Shown: positions 33,588-43,160, counted from the first letter of the stretch. The stretch: 64,000 bases of DNA from Cytophagales bacterium (GCA_022360015.1 JAKSDQ010000251.1:172137-236136), one strand, 5' to 3'. The notes: generated by a model from the letters alone, not told the origin. Numbers and translations are program-made.

Positions 33588-33784
33588 ATGGACAATTGAC
33601 AATTGGTGAAAGCAAAATTAATAGCGGAAAGCCTGTAATAGGTAATTGGCGGTTAGGTGGAGATAACAATTGAGTTTAACCCTATAACCGACACCTTAAA
33701 ACCTGCACCTATCACCACATACAAAACCCAACTATCAACACGAAACCATCAATTGTCAATTGTCAACTGTAAATTGTCAATTAT
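33588..33784. repeat. Inverted-repeat element inside the flotillin operon
   Basis: GACAATTGACAATTG at 33591-33605 is perfectly complementary to CAATTGTCAATTGTC at 33750-33764; a further diverged copy runs to 33784. The interior contains AGGTAATTGGCGGTTAGGTGG and CCTATAACCGACACC, so inner parts also pair weakly. This looks like a small non-coding palindromic element (MITE- or REP-like) that has entered the gap between the YqiJ-like gene and the flotillin gene. It may fold in the transcript and could also shift expression between the two halves of the operon. Confidence 0.65.
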
Positions 33785-33796
33785 AAATAATAACAC

Positions 33797-35929
33797 ATGG
33801 GAACATCATTGCTTTGGACTGTAGCTTTAATTACAGCATTTATTTTAATGGCCGTCGCGATACTCATTGCGAGAATGTATCGCAAGGCGGTGCAGGGAGA
33901 AGCCCTGGTGAGGACAGGGGCGGGAGGCACTAAAATATCGTTTAACGGGATACTTTCTTTTCCGGTAATCCACAAACTGGAGATTATGGATATCACGCTA
34001 AAAACCATGGTGGTGTCAAGAACGGGAAAAGACGGCCTGATTTGTAAAGATAACATGAGGGCTGATATCCAGATTACCTTTTTCATAAGGGTGAACAAAA
34101 CCGGGGACGACGTAAAACATGTAGCCCAATCGATAGGTTGTCAGCGGGCTTCCGACAAGGAGCAACTTGAGCTGCTCTTTGATGCCAAGTTTTCAGAAGC
34201 CTTGAAAACTGTGGGCAAGCAGTTTGATTTTGTAGCGCTTTATAATTCCCGGGCAGATTTCAGGGATAAAATCATTGAAGAAATAGGGACCAACCTAAAC
34301 GGCTATATCCTCGACGACTGCGCCATCGATTACCTGGAGCAGACACCCCTGGAGTCCTTGAACGAAAATAATATTCTGGATGCGGAAGGTATCAAAAAGA
34401 TCATAGATATCACTTCACGGGAAAAAATAAAGGCCAATTTAATTGAAAAAGAGAAGGAGAAAACAATTACAAAACAAAATGTGGAAGCGAGGGAGACAGT
34501 ATTAGAGCTGGAAAAACAATTAGCAGCATCTGAAGAAAAACAACGAAAGGAAATAGCTACCATAAAAGCCTGTGAAGAAGCCGAAACCAAAACAATACAA
34601 GAGCAGGAAAGGCTGAAATCAGAAAAAGCCCGTATTGCCACTGACGAAGAGGTGCAGGTGGCCGAAGAAAACAAAATGCGCGAAATAATTGTGGCACAAA
34701 AAAACAAGGAAAAAACGGAGGCTGTGGAGCATGAAAGAGTCGCGCAGGCACGGTCGCTGGAAGCTACGGAAAGGGAAAGGATAGTGACACTAGCGCAGAT
34801 TGAAAAGGAAAAAGCCGTAGAAGAAGAGCGAAAAAATATACAGGATGTTATTCGTGAAAGGGTCGCAGTAGAAAAGGCGGTGGTAGAGGAAGAGGAAAAA
34901 ATCAAGGATACAAAGGCCTATGCGGAAGCAGACCGGTTGAAAAAGGTCGCTATTACACAAGCTGAAAAAGACGCTGAGGAAGCGCTTGTAAAGGAAATAA
35001 AGAGCGCAGAAGCCAGGAAACAGGCTGCGGAGCACCTGGCCAAACAAAAGCTGATAGATGCCGAGGCAGAGCAGGCTTCAGCAGGGCAGCGGGCAGAGGC
35101 CATCAAAATCCTGGCCGAGGCCAAAGCCGCCGAGGCAGCAGCCTTGGGTATGTCTGAAGCACAGGTAATGGAAGCCAAGGCAGATGCCCGTATTAAGCAG
35201 GGAGAAGCGGAGGCCAGTGTCATCGAAGATCAGGCCCTGGCAGAAGCCAAAGGCATTCAGGCCAAGTCTGAGGCACAGGCATTGGCCAATCAAAAGATCG
35301 GTCTGGCCCGGGCCAGGGTCATTGAAGCAACCGCCGAAGCTGAAGAAAAGAAAGGTTTGGCTGAAGCAACCGTCATGGCTGAAAAATTTGCGGTAGACGC
35401 CAAAGGCATTGAGCAAAAAGCCGGTGCCATGAAGCAACTGGATGGCGTTGGAAAAGAGCATGAAGAATTTAAGTTAAAACTGGGGAAAGAGAAGGAAGTC
35501 GAACTAGCGACTATTCATATCCAGAAAGACATCGCCGAAGCCCAGGCCAAAGTGATTTCCGAAGCCCTGAAAGCAGCAAATATCGATATTGTAGGTGGTG
35601 AAACCATGTTCTTTAACCAGATAGTAAACGCCGTAACAAAGGGTAAATCCCTCGACAGGATGGTGAATAACAGTCAGGTGATTGGAAACATTAAAGACAC
35701 CTTCTTTAATTCCGACACAGGCGGCAACTTCAAAACCAGGCTCAGACATTTCATAGACCAATTTGGTATCAGCACCGAAGACGTCAAAAACCTGAGCCTT
35801 TCCGCCCTGCTGTTGAAAATGATGAACAAGGCCGAAGATGATAGCACCAAAGGCATAATCAGCCAATTGTCCGGCGTTTCAGAAGCACTGGGAATTGCCG
35901 ACAAGCCCGCACGAAGCATTGGTATGTAG
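33797..35929 (+). CDS. Flotillin (YqiK-type SPFH protein)
   Basis: A 710-residue protein with one N-terminal membrane helix (about 4-25), an SPFH/Band 7 domain (about 30-210; RMYRKAVQGEALVRTGAGG, VVSRTGKDGLICKDN, DIQITFFIRVN) and a very long helical region (about 215-560) rich in AEA/KAEA, as flotillins have for oligomerisation. The final ~130 residues are globular and end RSIGM. Flotillins build ring-like or patch-like membrane scaffolds. Its gene is the fourth of the block. The neighbour before it (YqiJ-like) is a usual partner. The long AEA/KAEA region gives spurious reading frames on the other strand. Confidence 0.93.
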   Translation: MGTSLLWTVALITAFILMAVAILIARMYRKAVQGEALVRTGAGGTKISFNGILSFPVIHKLEIMDITLKTMVVSRTGKDGLICKDNMRADIQITFFIRVNKTGDDVKHVAQSIGCQRASDKEQLELLFDAKFSEALKTVGKQFDFVALYNSRADFRDKIIEEIGTNLNGYILDDCAIDYLEQTPLESLNENNILDAEGIKKIIDITSREKIKANLIEKEKEKTITKQNVEARETVLELEKQLAASEEKQRKEIATIKACEEAETKTIQEQERLKSEKARIATDEEVQVAEENKMREIIVAQKNKEKTEAVEHERVAQARSLEATERERIVTLAQIEKEKAVEEERKNIQDVIRERVAVEKAVVEEEEKIKDTKAYAEADRLKKVAITQAEKDAEEALVKEIKSAEARKQAAEHLAKQKLIDAEAEQASAGQRAEAIKILAEAKAAEAAALGMSEAQVMEAKADARIKQGEAEASVIEDQALAEAKGIQAKSEAQALANQKIGLARARVIEATAEAEEKKGLAEATVMAEKFAVDAKGIEQKAGAMKQLDGVGKEHEEFKLKLGKEKEVELATIHIQKDIAEAQAKVISEALKAANIDIVGGETMFFNQIVNAVTKGKSLDRMVNNSQVIGNIKDTFFNSDTGGNFKTRLRHFIDQFGISTEDVKNLSLSALLLKMMNKAEDDSTKGIISQLSGVSEALGIADKPARSIGM

Positions 35930-36076
35930 CCGTACCGTTCGCTCTCCCGGAAAATCCGGGCTTTAGCCTGAATTCCATCATGGCCATCACCTAACACTGA
36001 TAACTAAAAATAGAAAGACAGTCTTGTCGGATTTGTATGGAAGAGGTATGCGTTGTCATACTTAACGCTCGACTCA

Positions 36077-36295
36077 ATGAATAGTTCAAACGAAAAACTA
36101 GCTTGTAAAATAAGTGGCCTGATCATCAGCATTTTTATCACAGGCATGCTGTTGATACTATTGACCAATGCAGACCATTATAGTGTTTCGACCTGGATTG
36201 CTTTTTTTATGGCTATCCTGGGTTTGGTTGCACTGAATATCGTTTACCTGAATTTAATAGAAAATGTATTTAGAAAGCTCAATCACAAAAATTAA
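36077..36295 (+). CDS. Small two-helix membrane protein
   Basis: A 72-residue protein from the ATG at 36077 (a TTG at 36053 gives a longer, less plausible N-terminus). Two hydrophobic helices are visible: about 12-31 (SGLIISIFITGMLLILLTNA) and about 41-60 (TWIAFFMAILGLVALNIVYL). Both ends are charged, and the C-terminus is basic (FRKLNHKN). No family is recognised. It lies 147 bases after the flotillin gene and is followed one base later by the next small gene, so the pair look co-translated and part of the same block. Confidence 0.6.
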   Translation: MNSSNEKLACKISGLIISIFITGMLLILLTNADHYSVSTWIAFFMAILGLVALNIVYLNLIENVFRKLNHKN

Positions 36296-36296
36296 C

Positions 36297-36512
36297 ATGA
36301 AAGACCCTATCAGTAAGTTTGAAGAAGAAATGCACAGGTATGAAGTGAAGGGGTTGAAAAAGAAGATTAAAAAGTCAGCACAAGAAAATTTCAGCAAGTA
36401 TAAGCTTAAAGCTTCTCGTAAAAAGCAGGTAATACAAAAGCAAATAACACTGGTATTGCTGGTTTTTACCTTGATGTGGCTTATTATGTGGGTCATGATA
36501 TTATTCAATTAA
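36297..36512 (+). CDS. Small tail-anchored basic protein
   Basis: A 71-residue protein starting MKDPISKFEEEMHRYEV. Residues ~15-47 are strongly basic and helical (KKKIKKSAQENFSKYKLKAS), and one hydrophobic helix (about 50-69, LVLLVFTLMWLIMWVMILF) ends the protein, so it should be tail-anchored with the basic part in the cytoplasm. It begins one base after the previous small gene. No family is recognised. A membrane recruiter for the acidic YbjN-like protein or the ATPase is possible, but this is only inference. Confidence 0.6.
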   Translation: MKDPISKFEEEMHRYEVKGLKKKIKKSAQENFSKYKLKASRKKQVIQKQITLVLLVFTLMWLIMWVMILFN

Positions 36513-36736
36513 AAAAATCGCACGATGATAAAATATCTTATACATCATCATTGGGAAGGTGCTGCCAGGACTAAAAAACCCGGAAAACAGGAGTATAAAA
36601 CTTGTCTGTTGGTTTTGCACCGGCCTGTTGCCTGCCTCAAGCCGCCACCGGAGCCGTGTCAGCCGTCCTTTAGCGTAAAAACACCATCGACGATCAAAAA
36701 GGCAAAGTAGTTACAGATTAAACGCAACAGATATCA

Positions 36737-39700
36737 ATGAAAGAAACAAATACCGATACCCATGAAGAAGCCCCCGGCCGGCCGGTTGAGTTAGAAGCAG
36801 GCACCTATGAAATATTAAGTAAGAGGCTGCAACTCAATGGGCAGCAACTCCGGGAAAAGTTGAATCTTTTGAATCAATCCAGAAAAGAGGTTTTTGGATC
36901 GATCGACACCGAACTACTGGCCACCGAAAGGGTAACTACGGAAAACAATTGCATTCCCTTTGATATGATACCGGTCAACAACCACTTTATATTCGGATAT
37001 AATGTACACATAGGACTAAAAACGGAAACACAACTTTCTGACGTGTTCAGCATTTATGCGTACAAAAACCGCGGCTTTCAACCCGAAGGGCTCGATTTGA
37101 TCGATGACACGGCCTTTGTCGAGGACTTTAAAAAACTCTACAAATACTACAAAAACACCAGGTTTGTGAAGTTTGCAACCATTGGTCGTCACCTGTTTAT
37201 GGTTTTCCAGGTCGGCCAAAACAGCAGCGATATCAAGACCTTTAAATGGCGGGCAGACGGCAACAGGTTGGTCTATGCAGATAACAGAAGTGACCATGAG
37301 TACGTGTTTCCCCATCAGCATGCCTTCAACTGGAAAAAAACAAACCGGAACTTTCATCGTGAAGGTGAATTTCCACACATATCTATTGAGGACAAGGTTT
37401 TTGTAGAAACCACCGGGGGTGCTCTCACCATTAAAGTAGAAGACAACACAGATCACGGGCAGGGGATTTATACGGAAAAAGTAGACAAAAAAGAGCAGCG
37501 ACCGGAGGATGCAGAAATCTACTATGCTATCCTGGGCAACATTATTATTCTCAAAATCAGGCCTTATCAGGAAAAAGATTTCCGGTATCTGGTCTACAAT
37601 GCCAAGCTGAAGGAGGCAAGGCGTGTCGATGCCTTAAAAGATGCCTGCGTCCTGTTGCCGAATGACTATGGCATCATTTTTTCAAACGGCTATTATTTGC
37701 AAACCGGCGAATTCAAACAATTTGATAACCAACCGGACAATATGTCCTTTGAAAGAAGAATCACCTCACCCAATGGGGAAGATTTTCTCTATGTTTTTTA
37801 TAACAAACAATCCGGTATTTACCTGCTATTGCCTTATAACCTTATTGAACAGACGGTCGATAATCCGCTCATCTGTCACGGTTACTCTATTTTTGAAAAC
37901 GGTGAGCTTATTAACTTCAAAGCCGATGATGAAGCTAAAAAACACCATACCATCCAAGTCTGGCAGACCCCCTACATGGGACCCGACTACAAGACCGAAA
38001 CTTCCGGCGACTCCTATTTAGTTAAAATAGGGCATAAGGAAATAGTCAGGGCCATGGCTGCGTGCCATGAGATCACCACCTTGATTGATAAAGGAGACAC
38101 GTATGAGGACCTTTATGCAGATTTAATCAGAACTACCACAGATCTGCAGGATAGCTACCACTGGTTAGCCCGAAAAGAAACCCATGATCTGGCTTCTTCG
38201 CTATCGGCAATTCGCGAGACGGCCTCATCGGCGGTTTCGGAGTTTGAAAAGGTGAGTGTACTGAAGAAGAATACCCGCGAACAGATGGACCTGGTGGCTG
38301 ATGAAACCCATGAACTGATACGAAAAATAAAGCGTCGACACACCAAATCAGTGGATGAATATGTGAAAAACCTGGGAAACCTGAGAAATGTAAGGGGAAA
38401 ACTGATCTCATTAAAAGAATTAAGGTATGTGGATCCGGAAACACTGGGAGGGCTCGAAAAAGAGATCGAAACAATTACGGTGACCACTTCACAACATTGT
38501 ATTCAATTCCTTTTGAGAAAAGATGCCTTGCTACCTTACAAGCAAAATGTCGCCCGCATCGAAACTGCCATTGACCAGTTAAAGAAAACGGTCGAGGCCA
38601 ACCGGCTGGAGCAAGAAATTTCGAGCGTATCAGGAGAGCTGGAATTGTTGATAGAGATTGTCACTAATCTTAAAATCGAAGATGCCACAGCAACCACCGG
38701 GATCATCGACAACATTTCTACCATTTATTCCGGCTTTAACAAAATCAAGGCTGACCTGAAAAACAAAAGAAAGTCCCTCCTGAGCGTAGAGGGAAAAGCT
38801 GAATTCAATGCACAAATGAAGTTGGTGGAGCAAGGTGTGATCAATTATATGGACATCTGCGATACTCCGGAAAAGTGCGATGAATATCTGACCAAATTAA
38901 TGGTTCAACTGGAAGAGCTGGAAGGCAAATTTTCTGAGTTCGACGAGTTCATAGAACAGCTCAGCATTAAGAGAGCAGATCTATACAATGCATTTGAAAG
39001 CCGCAAGGTAGGATTGATCGAAGCCAGAAATAAAAGGGCGAATACCCTGATGCAGGCAGCAACGCGTATCCTTAACGCTGTAAAAAGCCGGCTTTCAAGA
39101 TTTAAGACCGCAGATGAAATCAATGGCTACTTTGCCGGCGACATGATGATCCAAAAAGCCCGGGAAATCATTACCTCATTGGCATCCTTGGGTGATACGG
39201 TGAAATCTGACGATATCCAAAGCAGACTGAAATTCGCCCGGGAAGAAGCTATGAGACAACTCAAAGACAAGCAGGAACTGTATGTTGCCGGAGAAAATGT
39301 CATTCAATTGGGAAATTACCGGTTTTCGGTCAATACGCAACCCTTGGATCTCACCATTGTACCTAAACAGGATGACATGTATTTCCACCTTACAGGGACC
39401 GGTTTTTTTGAAAAAATCCGGGATCAGGACTTTCATAATTGCCGGTTGGTGTGGGATCAAACCTATGTTTCAGAAAACGCCTCGGTCTACAAAGCTGAAT
39501 ACCTGGTCTATAAAATTATACAATCTGCTTCTATCAATGCCCACAACAACAGCGAAATGGCGGTGCTTTCCCTTGGAGATCTCATAAAATCAGATGACAA
39601 AAAGCTGGGCAATTATGTGAGGCAGTTTATGGCCGTGAGGTACAATGAAGGCTATATTAAAGGCGTACATGATCACGACGCTACCAGGATTTTAAGTGTT

Positions 39701-41674
39701 TTGCTAAAATTTCTGAATGCTGCGGATCTCTTGAGGTATTCATCGGAAGCGAGGGCTTGTGCCATGTTGTTCTGGAAAATCTTCATTTCGGAAGAAAACA
39801 AAAACCATCTCAATCATCAGTTGAAAGGGGTGGGCACTATTCTGAAAGTATTCCCCAAAACACATGAATTCGATGATATTAAAATGGAATTGCGAAACAT
39901 GCTGGAGGCATTTGTTAGCAACACGGGGTTATTCGATCCGTCTGTTACAGCGCAGGCAGCCGAATACCTTTTTCACGAGGTCAACCGGGGAGACCACTTT
40001 GTGATTGATATGGAATCCGCCAAAATATACGAGCAATTCTTTTCATATCTCGATAAAAAGAAGGCGAAAAAAGAATTTGATCACTCCATCGGGCAAATTG
40101 CCAACGGTCCTTTGGCCAAATACCGGTTGATTAAACATTGGTTACAGGCTTACCTGAATGCTGACGCCAGTATTTCAGGGGAAGCATATATCAATGAAAC
40201 TGCGACGCTGATTTTAGCTGACGCATTTAAAACAGCTCACATAGTTCATGTAGCTTTAAAAGAGCCGGTCGAAGGTTTGCTGGGCACACACCCTGTCATA
40301 CAGGACAAAAAGTATGCACTGGACTACCATACATTTATGCTCAAACTAGGGCATTTTGAAAACCATGTTGTGCCGCTATTCAATCAATTTGTACAATTGA
40401 AGAAAAAAATGACCGAGGTATATGGTGACACTTTGAGGTTGCGGGAGTTTAAGCCGGAAATCTTGTCTTCTTTTGTCAGAAATCAACTGATCGACCAGGT
40501 ATATTTGCCCCTCATAGGCGCCAATCTCGCCAAGCAAATCGGGACCGTGGGAGAAAACAAAAGAACCGATCTAATGGGCCTGTTGCTCCTGATCTCCCCT
40601 CCCGGTTACGGGAAAACTACTTTGATGGAGTACATGGCCAGCAGACTGGGGCTGGTGTTTATGAAGGTTAACGGTCCTGCCATCGGTCATAACATCACCT
40701 CTGTCGATCCGGCCGAAGCTACCAATGCTGCCACAAGGGAAGAGTTGGAAAAGCTTAACCTCGCTTTCGAAATGGGCGATAATGTGATGATCTATGTGGA
40801 TGACATCCAGCATTGTAACCCGGAATTCCTGCAAAAATTCATTTCACTTTGCGATGGGCAAAGGAAGATCGAGGGTATTTATAAAGGAAAAAGTAAGACC
40901 TATGACTTTCGTGGTAAAAAGGTATGCGTGGTAATGGCAGGCAATCCCTACACTGAAAGCGGCGAGAAGTTCAGGATCCCTGACATGCTGGCCAACCGGG
41001 CTGACATCTACAACCTGGGCGATATTATTGGTGATAACGCCGCAGTCTTTAAGCTAAGCTACCTGGAAAACAGTCTCACTTCCAATCCGGTGATGAGTAA
41101 GCTGGCAGGTAAAAGTCATCGAGACCTGTATACCCTGATTAAAATCGCCGAAACCGGTAACAGGGAGGGGCTCGATTTTGAATTTGCCTATGCTGCGGCT
41201 GAGATCGATGAATACATCAACGTGTTAAAAAAGCTGTTTAAAGTCCGGGATGTTATCTTAAAAATAAACCTGGCATACATTTATTCGGCTGCACAGGCAG
41301 ATGAATACAGGACTGAGCCCCATTTTAAGTTACAGGGTTCTTACCGTGACATGAACAAAATCGCTGAAAAAGTGATGCCAGTCATGAATGACAAAGAACT
41401 GGCCACCCTGATCAATACCCACTATGAAAATGAGGCCCAGACGCTGACCACAGGCGCCGAAGCCAATTTGTTGAAATACAGGGAGCTTCAAAATAAGTTG
41501 GGCAAAGAAGATAAAAAAAGATGGGAAGCCATCAAAGAGGCCTTCCTGCGTAAGCAAAAGCTCAGCACACCGGACGGACAAAACCAGGTGGGCCAGGTGT
41601 TGTTGCAAATGGAAAACATTAATGAAGGGTTAAAAGGCATTGTAAATGCTTTGACGCGGGAAGAACAAGCATAG
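36737..41674 (+). CDS. Giant AAA+ ATPase ('DNA repair ATPase' type)
   Basis: A 1645-residue soluble protein. Residues ~80-430 are beta-rich, possibly propeller-like (e.g. VKFATIGRHLFMVFQVGQ). Residues ~440-880 are helical with coiled coils. After a mixed region (~890-1260) comes one AAA+ module: Walker A SPPGYGKTT (Gly1290, Lys1293, Thr1294; Ser stands where the P-loop usually has Gly), Walker B MIYVDDIQH (Asp1355, Asp1356), sensor-1 VVMAGNPYTES, and MLANRADIYNLGD. Similar large proteins are labelled 'DNA repair ATPase' in databases without real evidence. Being last in a PspA-flotillin block, it may instead disassemble PspA polymers as Vps4 does for ESCRT-III. The N-terminal part matches nothing I know. 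Confidence 0.8.
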   Translation: MKETNTDTHEEAPGRPVELEAGTYEILSKRLQLNGQQLREKLNLLNQSRKEVFGSIDTELLATERVTTENNCIPFDMIPVNNHFIFGYNVHIGLKTETQLSDVFSIYAYKNRGFQPEGLDLIDDTAFVEDFKKLYKYYKNTRFVKFATIGRHLFMVFQVGQNSSDIKTFKWRADGNRLVYADNRSDHEYVFPHQHAFNWKKTNRNFHREGEFPHISIEDKVFVETTGGALTIKVEDNTDHGQGIYTEKVDKKEQRPEDAEIYYAILGNIIILKIRPYQEKDFRYLVYNAKLKEARRVDALKDACVLLPNDYGIIFSNGYYLQTGEFKQFDNQPDNMSFERRITSPNGEDFLYVFYNKQSGIYLLLPYNLIEQTVDNPLICHGYSIFENGELINFKADDEAKKHHTIQVWQTPYMGPDYKTETSGDSYLVKIGHKEIVRAMAACHEITTLIDKGDTYEDLYADLIRTTTDLQDSYHWLARKETHDLASSLSAIRETASSAVSEFEKVSVLKKNTREQMDLVADETHELIRKIKRRHTKSVDEYVKNLGNLRNVRGKLISLKELRYVDPETLGGLEKEIETITVTTSQHCIQFLLRKDALLPYKQNVARIETAIDQLKKTVEANRLEQEISSVSGELELLIEIVTNLKIEDATATTGIIDNISTIYSGFNKIKADLKNKRKSLLSVEGKAEFNAQMKLVEQGVINYMDICDTPEKCDEYLTKLMVQLEELEGKFSEFDEFIEQLSIKRADLYNAFESRKVGLIEARNKRANTLMQAATRILNAVKSRLSRFKTADEINGYFAGDMMIQKAREIITSLASLGDTVKSDDIQSRLKFAREEAMRQLKDKQELYVAGENVIQLGNYRFSVNTQPLDLTIVPKQDDMYFHLTGTGFFEKIRDQDFHNCRLVWDQTYVSENASVYKAEYLVYKIIQSASINAHNNSEMAVLSLGDLIKSDDKKLGNYVRQFMAVRYNEGYIKGVHDHDATRILSVLLKFLNAADLLRYSSEARACAMLFWKIFISEENKNHLNHQLKGVGTILKVFPKTHEFDDIKMELRNMLEAFVSNTGLFDPSVTAQAAEYLFHEVNRGDHFVIDMESAKIYEQFFSYLDKKKAKKEFDHSIGQIANGPLAKYRLIKHWLQAYLNADASISGEAYINETATLILADAFKTAHIVHVALKEPVEGLLGTHPVIQDKKYALDYHTFMLKLGHFENHVVPLFNQFVQLKKKMTEVYGDTLRLREFKPEILSSFVRNQLIDQVYLPLIGANLAKQIGTVGENKRTDLMGLLLLISPPGYGKTTLMEYMASRLGLVFMKVNGPAIGHNITSVDPAEATNAATREELEKLNLAFEMGDNVMIYVDDIQHCNPEFLQKFISLCDGQRKIEGIYKGKSKTYDFRGKKVCVVMAGNPYTESGEKFRIPDMLANRADIYNLGDIIGDNAAVFKLSYLENSLTSNPVMSKLAGKSHRDLYTLIKIAETGNREGLDFEFAYAAAEIDEYINVLKKLFKVRDVILKINLAYIYSAAQADEYRTEPHFKLQGSYRDMNKIAEKVMPVMNDKELATLINTHYENEAQTLTTGAEANLLKYRELQNKLGKEDKKRWEAIKEAFLRKQKLSTPDGQNQVGQVLLQMENINEGLKGIVNALTREEQA

Positions 41675-41809
41675 ATTTGAGGGTTAAAACAAAATCATCC
41701 AAACCGGGCCATGCCAAACTGTACCGAAAAAAGCGATCCGGTCATGTCGGTGACACTACATCTTTCGAGGTATTTATTTCACCGGTAATCGTGGTCGCTG
41801 TATTAATTA

Positions 41810-42964
41810 TCATGCATGTTTTAGGGATTTTGTAATCGCCGAAGGCGAATCCTCAATCATGGTTTTCAAAGCAGATAACAACATGTTTACATGATTTTTA
41901 GTACTGCTTTCTCCCATAAGACCGATTCGCCAGATTTTTCCTGCAAGGTCACCCAGCCCTCCGCCAATTTCAATATCATACGCTTCCAAAAGTCTCTTTC
42001 TAACCTCAACTTCTTCGAGCCATGAAGGAAGCACCACCGAGTTTAACATAGGAAGTCTGAATTCCGGTTTAACCAGGAAGCCAAAGCCGAGCGCCTGTAA
42101 TCCATCCCGTAACAACTCATGATTTTGCTTGTGACGCATAAACCGCTTTTCAAGGCCTTCTTCCATCACCAGTTGCAGTGCTTCCCTGAGGGCAAACATG
42201 GCAGATACCGGGGCAGTGTGATGATAGGCTCTTTTGGCACCCTGCCAGTAATTCTTTACCATCGTCAGATCCAGAAACCAACTTTGAACCCTGGTCTTTC
42301 TTTCTTTCAGCACTTTGATAGCCCTTTCACTAAATGAGACAGGCGATAAGCCCGGAGGGGCGCTGAGGCATTTCTGCGTTCCTGAGTAAAGGGCATCGAT
42401 TTGCCATTCATCCATTTTTATTTCCGTACCACAGAATGAAGTCACCGCATCTACCACAAAAAGTGCCCCGGCCCGGTGCGCCAATTCGCTTAATGGTTCC
42501 AAAGGTTGCAAAACCCCGGTAGATGTCTCCGCATGAACCACCGCCACTAATTTGGGAGAACGATTCCGTAATGCTTCTTTCACCTGCTCCGGATCAACGG
42601 GCTCTCCCCAGGGTGCATCCACCCTTACCACTTTCGCCCCACAGCGTTCAACAATATCACTTATCCGGTTCCCAAACACCCCATTTACACATACCAAGGC
42701 TTCATCTCCCGGCTCCAGAAGATTTACCAGGCACGTCTCCATCCCTGCGCTTCCCGGAGCCGAAACCGCAAAGGTCAGATGGTTTTTGGTTTGCAACGTT
42801 TTTTGAAGCATGACCTTAATATCGTCCATTACCTCCAGAAACTGGGGGTCAAGGTGCCCTACCAGGGGTGTAGACATGGCTTTTAATACACGGGGGTGAA
42901 CATTGGAAGGCCCCGGGCCCATCAGGATTCTTGTGTTGGTGTTTAAAGGATCTCGGTATGACAT
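41810..42964 (-). CDS. Alanine-glyoxylate/serine-pyruvate type aminotransferase
   Basis: A 384-residue PLP enzyme of aminotransferase class V. Early motif ILMGPGPSNVHPRVLKAMS, substrate-site AVSAPGSAGMETCL, cofactor Asp in VVDAVTSFCG and the PLP lysine in SGTQKCLSAPPG (near residue 198) all match serine-pyruvate/alanine-glyoxylate aminotransferases. It would transfer an amino group between alanine or serine and glyoxylate or pyruvate. A lactate permease gene lies 230 bases upstream on the same strand, which hints at shared use of C2/C3 acids. Confidence 0.9.
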   Translation of the reverse strand: MSYRDPLNTNTRILMGPGPSNVHPRVLKAMSTPLVGHLDPQFLEVMDDIKVMLQKTLQTKNHLTFAVSAPGSAGMETCLVNLLEPGDEALVCVNGVFGNRISDIVERCGAKVVRVDAPWGEPVDPEQVKEALRNRSPKLVAVVHAETSTGVLQPLEPLSELAHRAGALFVVDAVTSFCGTEIKMDEWQIDALYSGTQKCLSAPPGLSPVSFSERAIKVLKERKTRVQSWFLDLTMVKNYWQGAKRAYHHTAPVSAMFALREALQLVMEEGLEKRFMRHKQNHELLRDGLQALGFGFLVKPEFRLPMLNSVVLPSWLEEVEVRKRLLEAYDIEIGGGLGDLAGKIWRIGLMGESSTKNHVNMLLSALKTMIEDSPSAITKSLKHA

Positions 42965-43089
42965 ATATATTTTTGTAGTTTATTTCCCGGTGTGCCGGCA
43001 AAATTAAAAACTTTATCCATTTCAAGCCCTATCCAGTTGCCAAATCCCTTTATTATTTTTTCATCGACCCCCGAGAATACACTCCGTTC

Positions 43090-43160
43090 ACAATTTCCCC
43101 AATATCCCAACACGCCACCATTCCAACCAAATACTCCAAGATTCCACAACGCCACTACCT
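43090..43160. repeat. Degenerate pyrimidine-rich intergenic repeat
   Basis: On the plus strand the text is built from words such as CAATATCCCAACACGCC, ACCATTCCAACC and CAAGATTCCACAACGCC; on the other strand this reads 'ttggaatggtggcgtgttggga'. Degenerate tandem 'ttggaatgttggaatg' elements are frequent between Bacteroidota genes. It lies between the lactate permease start side and the aminotransferase gene. Confidence 0.45.

Noticed and set aside
34330..34905. A 191-codon minus-strand frame inside the flotillin gene (and several smaller ones to 35461)
   Set aside because: It is the antisense of the AEA/KAEA-rich helical region and is Ser/Ala/Cys-biased, as expected for a shadow frame.
35946..35960. 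Stem-loop CCCGGA/TCCGGG after the flotillin gene
   Set aside because: Six-base stem and no T-run; the operon appears to continue, so not listed as a terminator.
36525..36710. A 61-codon frame between the tail-anchored protein and the giant ATPase
   Set aside because: Pro- and Cys-rich with no signal or helix and no start context; likely chance. The 224-base gap probably holds leader or promoter sequence.
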